DNA of 7,222 bases from Bacteroidales bacterium (GTDB taxonomy: Bacteria > Bacteroidota > Bacteroidia > Bacteroidales > DTU049). The position numbers and the translations under genes are program-made. Positions 1-5,767 of the stretch are shown here, piece by piece. Each line of letters opens with the position of its first letter. Position 1 is the first letter of the stretch. The notes under the pieces are model-generated. The model made no database searches and was not told the DNA's origin. It was given only the letters and a program-made list of their open reading frames with translations. The DNA lies in assembly GCA_018432645.1 (NCBI GenBank), contig JAHDSP010000104.1, positions 1 to 7,222 on the forward strand. Reading direction: 5' to 3'.

Positions 1-246
1 ACAAAATATTATGCTCCTAAATGGAATCCTAATATTCAATATTTTGAAACTAGCAGAGATAAATTAGGTAATTTTATTTATCCTTCATTATATTTACAAT
101 TGAAAATAAAAAAAGCAGTGATTTTTGCTCAATTAGAAAATTTCACAGATGGATTATTTAAAACCCGACAATATATGCCTATAGTAGGCTATCCAATGCG
201 AGATATGTCATTTAGATGGGGTCTGCAATGGAATTTTTATAATTAA
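1..246 (+). CDS. Outer-membrane beta-barrel protein, C-terminal end (putative porin), partial
   Basis: The first frame is open from the left edge to a TAA at 244-246, giving 81 residues; the 5' part lies outside the window. The peptide alternates polar and hydrophobic/aromatic residues in short stretches (IYPSLYLQLKI, AVIFAQLENF, MSFRWGLQWNFYN), as in antiparallel barrel strands, and ends in an aromatic-rich last strand typical of BAM-assembled outer-membrane proteins. The pattern 'strand, K-K/R-A-x-I-F-x-x-x-E-N, then Y-x-P-x-x-G-Y-P-M-R-x-x-x-x-x-G-x-x-W' resembles the end of Bacteroidota putative porins (Porin_10-like). That family name is from memory of the pattern, so a TonB-dependent receptor or another barrel remains possible. 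The gene faces mfd, and its stop overlaps the relic of an older mfd 3' end. Confidence 0.6.
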   Translation, partial: TKYYAPKWNPNIQYFETSRDKLGNFIYPSLYLQLKIKKAVIFAQLENFTDGLFKTRQYMPIVGYPMRDMSFRWGLQWNFYN

Positions 247-284
247 TCAAGCTGAGGCACTTTTTATAAGGTTTCAAAATTATT
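243..284 (-). pseudogene. Relic of the mfd 3' end (decayed partial duplicate)
   Basis: Read on the minus strand, this stretch gives NNFETL-stop-KVPQLD-stop. The intact mfd downstream ends NNVETLSKVPQLE-stop. At DNA level 247-284 matches 2305-2342 at 31 of 38 positions without gaps, and 247-263 is identical to 2305-2321. The serine codon of mfd is a TAA here, so the copy is dead. No convincing mfd similarity continues beyond 284. The relic stop (minus-strand TAA at 243-245) overlaps the porin stop (244-246), as expected if it marks the original convergent end of mfd. It is read as one half of a target duplication made when the restriction-modification unit arrived. The match itself is directly visible; the history is inference. 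Confidence 0.8.
247..284 (+). repeat. Left copy of the 38-bp direct repeat flanking the R-M unit
   Basis: This is the left member of a direct repeat whose right member is the 3' end of mfd (2305-2342). There are 31 identities in 38 bp with no gaps; all seven mismatches fall in the last 21 bp. The two copies bracket about 2.0 kb that holds only the promoter, the two R-M genes and a probable terminator. Confidence 0.8.
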
Positions 285-286
285 AA

Positions 287-317
287 TTGAATTTTAAAAA
301 ATAAAATACTAATTTTG
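287..317 (+). promoter_or_regulatory. Bacteroidota-type promoter of the R-M operon
   Basis: TTG at 287-289 is followed after 20 bp by TAATTTTG at 310-317, which matches the Bacteroidota housekeeping -7 consensus TAnnTTTG. The spacing falls within the range known for this phylum (about 17-23 bp). Transcription would start near 321-325, leaving a leader of roughly 25-30 nt before the methyltransferase ATG at 350. No Shine-Dalgarno sequence is visible, as is usual in the phylum. The -33 element lies 2 bp beyond the mfd-like repeat, so the promoter appears to belong to the inserted unit. No controller-protein gene is present between the promoter and the methyltransferase. Confidence 0.6.
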
Positions 318-349
318 CTAAATATAAATATATTAAAAATATTAGCTCT

Positions 350-1648
350 ATGAAAACACATCATAAAATAATTATTGGTGATAGTAGAAATATGGAAGAA
401 ATAGCAGACGAATCTATTCATCTAATAGTTACATCTCCACCATATTGGCAATTAAAAGATTATGGCAATGAAAATCAAATAGGATACAATGATACATATG
501 AGGAATATATAAATAATTTAAATTTGGTATGGAGTGAATGCCATAGAGTTCTTCACAAAGGATGTCGTTTATGCATAAATATTGGAGATGAATTTGCACG
601 TTCAGTTTATTATGGCAGATATAAAGTAATACCCATTAGAACGGAAATTATAAAATTTTGTGAAAATTATGGTTTTGATTATATGGGCTCCATTATTTGG
701 CAAAAAGTAACTACATGCAACACAACAGGTGGAGCCACAATAATGGGATCTTATCCTTATCCTAGAAATGGTATAATAAAATTAGATTATGAATTTATTT
801 TGATTTTTAAAAAATATGGAAATGCTCCTAATGTTAGTAAAGAGATAAAAGAATTATCAAAATTAACTAATGAAGAATGGAATCAATATTTTGTTGGTCA
901 TTGGAATTTTTCAGGTGAGAAACAAGACAAACACTTGGCAATGTTCCCAGAAGAATTGCCTAAAAGATTAATTAAAATGTTTAGTTTTGTTGGTGAAACT
1001 ATTTTAGATCCTTTTTTAGGAAGTGGAACAACATCATTAGCTGCAAAAAAATTAAATAGGAACTCTATAGGATATGAAATAAATGAAGATTTTCTTCAAA
1101 TTATAAAAGAAAAACTTGATATTGACAAAAAAGAAATATTTAATGAAAATATTTATGAAATAATTAAACAAAGCAATTTTGACAACAATTATAAAGAAAG
1201 AATAAATAAATTGCCTTATATTTTTAATGACCCAATAAAATTTGATAAAAAAATTGACCCTAAGAAATTTAATTTTGGATCTAAAATTGATAATACTGAA
1301 AATTATAAAAATAAATTTTATACAGTTACAGATATTATTTCACCTGAAGTTTTGATTTTAGATAATCAATTAAAAATCAGACTATTAGGAATTAAAGAAA
1401 TCTTTGAAAAAAGAAATGAAGCTATTGCTTTTTTAAATGAAAAAATTTATAAACAAAAAGTATTTATTAAATATGATAATATTAAATATGATGAAAATGA
1501 TAATCTACTTTGTTATTTATTTTTAAAAAATGGCATGTTTATAAATAATTATCTTGTAAAAAAAGGATTAGCTGATATTGATGAAAAATATAATTTCATA
1601 TATAAGACTAAATTTCAAAATCTTAAAAATAAAATTTCTATAAAATAA
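350..1648 (+). CDS. Type II DNA methyltransferase (beta class, probably N4-cytosine, CTAG) with C-terminal SNase-like domain
   Basis: This 432-residue enzyme transfers a methyl group from S-adenosylmethionine to DNA and should protect the host from the endonuclease encoded next to it. The catalytic motif IV (TSPPYW, residues 28-33) precedes the AdoMet-binding motif I (DPFLGSGTT, 220-228), the order of beta-class enzymes. S-P-P-Y is usual for N4-cytosine methyltransferases. The H-L-A-M-F-P segment (195-200) fits motif X. Residues about 320-432 form a second domain resembling the staphylococcal-nuclease fold: ISPEVLILDNQLKIRLLGI, then a D-x-x-x-x-L-L-C-Y-L-F-L-K-N-G stretch, then I-N-N-Y-L-V-K-K-G-L-A. 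Of the nuclease catalytic residues only the first arginine seems kept (R344). The acidic D-T-P-E region is replaced and the second arginine is N385, so the domain is probably inactive and may bind DNA. The CTAG assignment rests on the MjaI-type partner 7 bp downstream. Confidence 0.88.
   Translation: MKTHHKIIIGDSRNMEEIADESIHLIVTSPPYWQLKDYGNENQIGYNDTYEEYINNLNLVWSECHRVLHKGCRLCINIGDEFARSVYYGRYKVIPIRTEIIKFCENYGFDYMGSIIWQKVTTCNTTGGATIMGSYPYPRNGIIKLDYEFILIFKKYGNAPNVSKEIKELSKLTNEEWNQYFVGHWNFSGEKQDKHLAMFPEELPKRLIKMFSFVGETILDPFLGSGTTSLAAKKLNRNSIGYEINEDFLQIIKEKLDIDKKEIFNENIYEIIKQSNFDNNYKERINKLPYIFNDPIKFDKKIDPKKFNFGSKIDNTENYKNKFYTVTDIISPEVLILDNQLKIRLLGIKEIFEKRNEAIAFLNEKIYKQKVFIKYDNIKYDENDNLLCYLFLKNGMFINNYLVKKGLADIDEKYNFIYKTKFQNLKNKISIK
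1307..1645 (+). other. SNase-like domain fused to the methyltransferase (residues ~320-432)
   Basis: This marks the domain separately because it is unlike a usual target-recognition domain. The order of elements follows the SNase/thermonuclease fold: V-x-x-I-I-S-x-x-x-L-I-L (VIDGDTI-like strands), I-R-L-L-G-I (strand with the first catalytic arginine), A-x-A-F-L-N-E-K (helix), K-V-F-I-K-Y-D (strand), Y-D-E-N-D-N-L-L-C-Y (the D-R-Y-G-R region, arginine lost) and N-N-Y-L-V-K-K-G-L-A (the V-N-x-x-L-V-x-x-G-L-A signature). A low-complexity, K/N/D-rich linker (about 256-318) joins it to the catalytic part. The assignment is by pattern only and needs a profile search. Confidence 0.65.
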
Positions 1649-1655
1649 TATTTTT

Positions 1656-2240
1656 ATGAAAATTAAAATTAATAATGATGATATTAGAGCATATCTTGAT
1701 ATAGAAAAAATTAATTTAGATAAATATGTTTCGCCTTTAATTAATTTAGCTAATCAATATGCACAAGGTACTAGGCCTAAAGTAGTAGGGCAAATGAGTG
1801 AATTAATACAACAATTTAATGGTAAAACAATTTCAGAATGGAAGCAATGGTATTTAGCTAATAATCCAGATGCTATAGAAAATGCAACTAAAAAAATTTG
1901 GACAAAAATACAAGAATTAAAAGGTACAATTAATAATATTAATGAATCAGACGTAGAAAAATGGGTAGAAGATCTTGTTATTGTTAAAACTTTTACAGGA
2001 CTTAAATTTCAAGAAGTTATTTTAAAAAAAGCTGCTGAAATTAAAAACACTACCTATAGATTATCGAATCCTGATGAAGAATCACGGGGAATAGATGGAT
2101 TTATTGGTGATATTCCAGTATCAATAAAACCTACTACTTATAAATTAGAATCAGCATTAAAAGAGCAAATAGAAGTTAAAATAATTTTTTATCAAAAATT
2201 GAAAGATGGTATTGAAGTAGATTATGGTGAAATAATTTGA
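1656..2240 (+). CDS. MjaI-type type II restriction endonuclease (predicted CTAG)
   Basis: This 194-residue protein resembles the MjaI restriction endonuclease family, whose founder from Methanocaldococcus cuts C^TAG. Recognisable conserved blocks are the L-A-N-Q-x-A-Q-G-T-R-P-K-V-V-G-Q-M-S segment (31-48), E-W-x-x-W-Y-L-x-x-x-P-D-A-I (61-74), W-V-E-D-L-V-I-V-K-T-F-x-G-L-K-F-Q-E (103-120) and G-I-D-G-F-I-G-D-I-P-V-S-I-K-P (145-159). The last block gives a probable PD-(D/E)xK-fold active site: D147, then S156-x-K158, with serine where an acidic residue usually stands, as in Cfr10I/Bse634I. E120 could supply the missing carboxylate (inference). The start lies 7 bp after the methyltransferase stop with no other promoter visible, so the two are co-transcribed, methyltransferase first. 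The reading frame is intact. Confidence 0.82.
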   Translation: MKIKINNDDIRAYLDIEKINLDKYVSPLINLANQYAQGTRPKVVGQMSELIQQFNGKTISEWKQWYLANNPDAIENATKKIWTKIQELKGTINNINESDVEKWVEDLVIVKTFTGLKFQEVILKKAAEIKNTTYRLSNPDEESRGIDGFIGDIPVSIKPTTYKLESALKEQIEVKIIFYQKLKDGIEVDYGEII

Positions 2241-2263
2241 TAATTATTATTTCTCTTTAATAA

Positions 2264-2283
2264 AAAAATAATATATTATTTTT
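2264..2283. terminator. AT-only palindrome, probable bidirectional terminator
   Basis: AAAAATAATATATTATTTTT is a perfect 20-bp palindrome between the convergent endonuclease and mfd genes. It can fold as an 8-bp stem with an ATAT loop. The + strand transcript ends it with five U, and the minus strand transcript with seven U (the A-run at 2262-2268). The position, 23 bp after the endonuclease stop and 17 bp after the mfd stop, is right for ending both transcripts. The stem has no G-C pair, so it would be weak. Confidence 0.45.
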
Positions 2284-2300
2284 GAACTACAAATATTAAA

Positions 2301-5300
2301 TCACTCAAGCTGAGGCACTTTAGACAGAGTCTCAACATTATTTTCTAAAATTTCTTCTAAATATTTCCTAGCCATTTCGAAATTATGTGTAGGCTCTATG
2401 CTGATAATGAGTCGATGTGTGTCTTGTTTCATATTAGTACATTTAGGGTGATTTTGCATGAAATCTAAAATATTTGGTAATTTTTGTAAAATTTTATCTT
2501 TGAGAAAATCTTTAGAAGAAAAGTATAATGTAAGTGTGTTTTTGAACAAAGTAATCTTTTCAATATATAATTGATTAGCTAACCACTTGAGCCTAATAGC
2601 ATCTATTAATTCTATTGTCTCAGGTGGTAATGCACCGAAACGATCTTTGATTTTTTCTATGATTTCTAATAAATCTTTTTCGCTATTAGAATCATTTAAT
2701 TCTCTATATAATTTTATACGTTCTAGACTAGTAGGCACATAAAACTCTGGAATCAAAATACTACGATCTGTATCAATAGTTATTTCTGATGATGGTATAT
2801 TTAAATCTTTCTCATTAATAGGTAAATTCATTTCTTGGCGAAGCTCTATAAGAGCCTCATCTAAAACTTTTTGATACATTTCATAGCCTACATCCTCTAT
2901 GAAGCCACTCTGCTCAGCGCCAAAAATAGAGCCAGCACCACGAATTTCTAAATCTTTTATAGCTACTGAAAAGCCAGCTCCTAAATCACTAAATTCTTCA
3001 ATAGTTTTTAATCTTTTTTGAGAAATTGTAGATAGAAATGTAGCTGGTGGAATGAGAATATAGCAAAAAGCTTTTTGATTTCTACGCCCAACTCTACCAC
3101 GCAATTGATGTAAATCGCTTAAACCAAAATTTTGACCATCATTTATAAAAATTGTATTAGCTAAAGGCATATCTATACCAGACTCTATGATAGTAGTAGC
3201 TACTAACACATCTATTTCTCTTTCTAGAAAAGCCATAGTAACAGTTTCTATCTCTTCAGCTTTCATGCGACCATGAGCTATACCTACACATGCAGTAGGT
3301 ACCAAATTTTTTATCAAATTTGCAATATCTGCGATAGTACCAATTTTATTATGTATAAAAAAAACTTGACCACCACGTTCTAATTCATTTTCTATAGCAT
3401 TTTTAATAAAATTAGCATCGAAAGTTCTCACTTCTGTATGAATAGGTTGCCTATTGGGTGGTGGGGTTCTAAGTACACTAATATCTCTAGCACCCATTAG
3501 AGACATCTGAAGTGTACGAGGTATCGGTGTAGCAGACAGATACAGAGTATCTACATTAGCTTTTAATTGTCTTATTTTTTCTTTAGCAGCCACACCAAAT
3601 TTTTGCTCTTCATCGATAACTAAAAGACCTAAATCATGAAATTTAACGTCATTGCTTAGCAATCTATGAGTACCGATGATAATGTCTATTTTACCTTCGG
3701 CTAACTGTTTTAAAATTTCCTTCTGCTCTTTGCTTGTACGAAAACGATTGATAAAATCCACTGTTACAGGTAAATCTTTTAATCTTTCTGAGAAAGTCAT
3801 ATAATGCTGAAAAGCTAAAATAGTTGTTGGCACTAAAATAGCTGTTTGTTTCCCATCTAATGCAGCTTTGAATGCTGCCCTAACAGCAATCTCTGTTTTA
3901 CCAAAACCTACATCACCACATATTAATCTATCCATAGGATAGCTACTCTCCATGTCTTTTTTTACTTCCTCTGTAGCAGTTAATTGATCAGGAGTATCTT
4001 CATATTCAAAGCTAGACTCTAGCTCTATTTGCAAATAATTATCTTTTTGAAAAGAGAAACCTTGCATAGTTTTTCTTTGAGCATATAATTTTATTAGCTC
4101 TCTAGCAATATCTTTGATATGTTTCTTTAGCTTATTTTTCTTATTTTGCCAAGTTACACTTCCCAGTTTGCTAAGAGTAGGTGGATTAGAATCTGCTCCA
4201 ACATATTTAGTGATTTTATGCATAGATTGTATACTCAGATACAAAACATCATCGTCTTTAAACATCAATTTTAGTACTTCCTGCTTATTACCATTAATTT
4301 CTAATTGTTCTAATCCAGCAAAACGCCCTATGCCATACTGCACATGTACTATGAAATCACCTGGTTGCAATTCCATCATCTCTTCTAAATCGGCAACTTT
4401 CCTTTTTTCAATTTTATTGAGTAATCTAGGTTTTAGATATTTTTTAAAAAGTTGATGCTCTGGGATAATGATTTGTTTCGTATCATCATCGATAAAACCT
4501 TCATTAAATACAGTAGGTAAGTAATGAATCAGAGGTGATATTTCTGCATTATACTCTATATCCATATCATCTAATATAGTTTGCATGCGTTCCCATGCAG
4601 GATAGTGTGGACTAGTGAAATAAATAGTATATCCATTTTCTATTTTTTCTTTACAAAAATCATAGAAATCTTTTAAAACTTTAGGGAAAACAGGCAATGC
4701 TTTTACGTTAAATGATATTGAAATATCTTTATTAGAATAAGTAGATTCGGAAAAATTAATCTTCTTTAGAGTTTTTAATTGCTGAGTAAACTCATCAAAA
4801 TCAACAAAATCATCAATCATTTCTTCAGGTAAACTATAATAAAAAGCTTCTAAATTATTTAGAATTATATCAAGATTATTAGTCCAAATTATATGATTTT
4901 TCAATAAACTTAAAATAGAAACTTTATCATCATTAATATCATCTAATGAACTCATTAGATTGATACAGAATAATTCTCTAGTGCTCATTTGAGAGGCAGC
5001 ATCGACAAGTTTAATATGTGATAGTTTTTCGTCATTAAATAATAAACGATAAGGTTCATCAGCATCAAAAGAAAACACATCACATATAGCTCCACGTCTA
5101 GCAAATTGACCAGGCTCATACACATAATCCACCTCTACATAACCGTAATCTATTAATAGCTCGATGAGAAAATCCAGATCAATGTTTTCACCAACTTTTA
5201 TCTTAGTAGTATGTTCTATAATGTGAGAAGATTTAGGTATTTTTTCGACAATAGCTTCTGGATAAGAAATAATTAACGAAGTAGATTTAGCATTATTTAG

Positions 5301-5654
5301 TTGTTCAGAACAACGCAATCTCATTGACTCATTAGAAGTTACAATTGTAAAAGCATCAAAATTTCTAAAACTTGATGGAAGATAAAAAAGTTGTAATTTA
5401 TCCTTAAGATTTAATTGCTCAATCCAATAATCCAGATTATTGTGTATCTGTAATGCTTCATCTTTATTATTTGCGATAAAAATACCTTGTTGATTTAATA
5501 ATTTTTTATAAAAAATTAAAACTATTACTGACGAAAAAGCACCTGCTACTTGAGATAACTGGATATTTTGAAACTTAGCAATTGATTTAAATAATTCATT
5601 AAAAGCAGGATTTTTATTCTCCTTACTAAAAAAATCCTCTATCTTATTATTCAT
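2301..5654 (-). CDS. mfd: Transcription-repair coupling factor Mfd
   Basis: Mfd is a cytoplasmic DNA translocase that removes RNA polymerase stalled at lesions and recruits the UvrA(BC) excision machinery. The 1117-residue length is normal for the phylum (E. coli: 1148). Residues about 25-350 form the UvrB-like N-terminal module, with no working Walker A motif, as is usual. Residues about 422-490 are the RNA-polymerase-interacting domain (P-G-D-F-I-V-H-V-Q-Y-G-I-G-R-F). The RecG-like motor follows, with Walker A GDVGFGKT (580-587), DEEQ (681-684), SATP (707-710) and motif VI LRGRVGR (851-857), then the translocation segment. Residues about 970-1100 are the C-terminal D7 domain. The start fits: no other ATG gives a full N-terminus. 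The gene faces the R-M operon, and its last 13 codons are duplicated beside the porin gene. Confidence 0.98.
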   Translation of the reverse strand: MNNKIEDFFSKENKNPAFNELFKSIAKFQNIQLSQVAGAFSSVIVLIFYKKLLNQQGIFIANNKDEALQIHNNLDYWIEQLNLKDKLQLFYLPSSFRNFDAFTIVTSNESMRLRCSEQLNNAKSTSLIISYPEAIVEKIPKSSHIIEHTTKIKVGENIDLDFLIELLIDYGYVEVDYVYEPGQFARRGAICDVFSFDADEPYRLLFNDEKLSHIKLVDAASQMSTRELFCINLMSSLDDINDDKVSILSLLKNHIIWTNNLDIILNNLEAFYYSLPEEMIDDFVDFDEFTQQLKTLKKINFSESTYSNKDISISFNVKALPVFPKVLKDFYDFCKEKIENGYTIYFTSPHYPAWERMQTILDDMDIEYNAEISPLIHYLPTVFNEGFIDDDTKQIIIPEHQLFKKYLKPRLLNKIEKRKVADLEEMMELQPGDFIVHVQYGIGRFAGLEQLEINGNKQEVLKLMFKDDDVLYLSIQSMHKITKYVGADSNPPTLSKLGSVTWQNKKNKLKKHIKDIARELIKLYAQRKTMQGFSFQKDNYLQIELESSFEYEDTPDQLTATEEVKKDMESSYPMDRLICGDVGFGKTEIAVRAAFKAALDGKQTAILVPTTILAFQHYMTFSERLKDLPVTVDFINRFRTSKEQKEILKQLAEGKIDIIIGTHRLLSNDVKFHDLGLLVIDEEQKFGVAAKEKIRQLKANVDTLYLSATPIPRTLQMSLMGARDISVLRTPPPNRQPIHTEVRTFDANFIKNAIENELERGGQVFFIHNKIGTIADIANLIKNLVPTACVGIAHGRMKAEEIETVTMAFLEREIDVLVATTIIESGIDMPLANTIFINDGQNFGLSDLHQLRGRVGRRNQKAFCYILIPPATFLSTISQKRLKTIEEFSDLGAGFSVAIKDLEIRGAGSIFGAEQSGFIEDVGYEMYQKVLDEALIELRQEMNLPINEKDLNIPSSEITIDTDRSILIPEFYVPTSLERIKLYRELNDSNSEKDLLEIIEKIKDRFGALPPETIELIDAIRLKWLANQLYIEKITLFKNTLTLYFSSKDFLKDKILQKLPNILDFMQNHPKCTNMKQDTHRLIISIEPTHNFEMARKYLEEILENNVETLSKVPQLE
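2305..2342 (+). repeat. Right copy of the 38-bp direct repeat (inside the mfd 3' end)
   Basis: These bases encode the end of Mfd (NNVETLSKVPQLE) on the minus strand and match 247-284 at 31 of 38 positions. Because this copy is part of a full-length mfd, it keeps the coding function while the left copy has a stop inside. Confidence 0.8.
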
Positions 5655-5658
5655 ATTA

Positions 5659-5666
5659 CAAAATTA
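5659..5666 (-). promoter_or_regulatory. Candidate -7 box of mfd
   Basis: On the minus strand this reads TAATTTTG, a match to TAnnTTTG and the same octamer as the R-M promoter. Only 4 nt separate it from the mfd ATG, so a transcript started from it would have no leader. No TTG lies at the expected upstream distance, so this is a half-supported promoter. Confidence 0.35.
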
Positions 5667-5686
5667 GTAATTTCTAGGGAAATAAA

Positions 5687-5724
5687 AAAATCATATTGCC
5701 GATGTAAATATGATTTTAATCATA
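5687..5724. repeat. Nested inverted repeats in the divergent mfd/dehydrogenase intergenic region
   Basis: AATCATA occurs at 5689-5695 and 5718-5724, and its reverse complement TATGATT at 5709-5715. This yields a 9-bp perfect inverted repeat (5687-5695 with 5709-5717, 13-nt loop) and a compact 7-2-7 palindrome (5709-5724). Three half-sites between two divergent starts could be an operator, or could form alternative hairpins. No regulator is encoded nearby. Confidence 0.5.
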
Positions 5725-5751
5725 AATAATAATTATTATTGAAAAATATTT

Positions 5752-5759
5752 TATATTTG
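5752..5759 (+). promoter_or_regulatory. Candidate -7 box of the dehydrogenase gene
   Basis: TATATTTG matches TAnnTTTG and ends 8 nt before the ATG at 5768, so the transcript would be nearly leaderless. The nearest upstream TTG (5739-5741) is only 10 bp away, too close for a standard -33 element. The sequence just before the ATG is A-rich (ATAAAAA), as is common before Bacteroidota starts. Confidence 0.4.
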
Positions 5760-5767
5760 TATAAAAA

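Noticed and set aside
318..349. Controller (C) protein gene for the R-M operon
   Set aside because: There is no room for a gene between the promoter and the methyltransferase start, and no helix-turn-helix frame is seen near the operon.
212..421. 69-codon minus-strand reading frame across the relic and the methyltransferase start
   Set aside because: It runs antisense to two better features, lacks a recognisable domain, and reads the mfd relic in the wrong frame. It is a chance frame in AT-rich DNA.
4114..4455. 113-codon plus-strand reading frame inside mfd
   Set aside because: It is fully antisense to the conserved RNA-polymerase-interacting region of Mfd; its hydrophobic, cysteine-rich composition is what the complement of that coding sequence produces.
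5739..5759. TTG plus TATATTTG as a complete promoter for the dehydrogenase
   Set aside because: The spacer is only 10 bp, well below the 17-23 bp range; only the -7 box is kept as a candidate.
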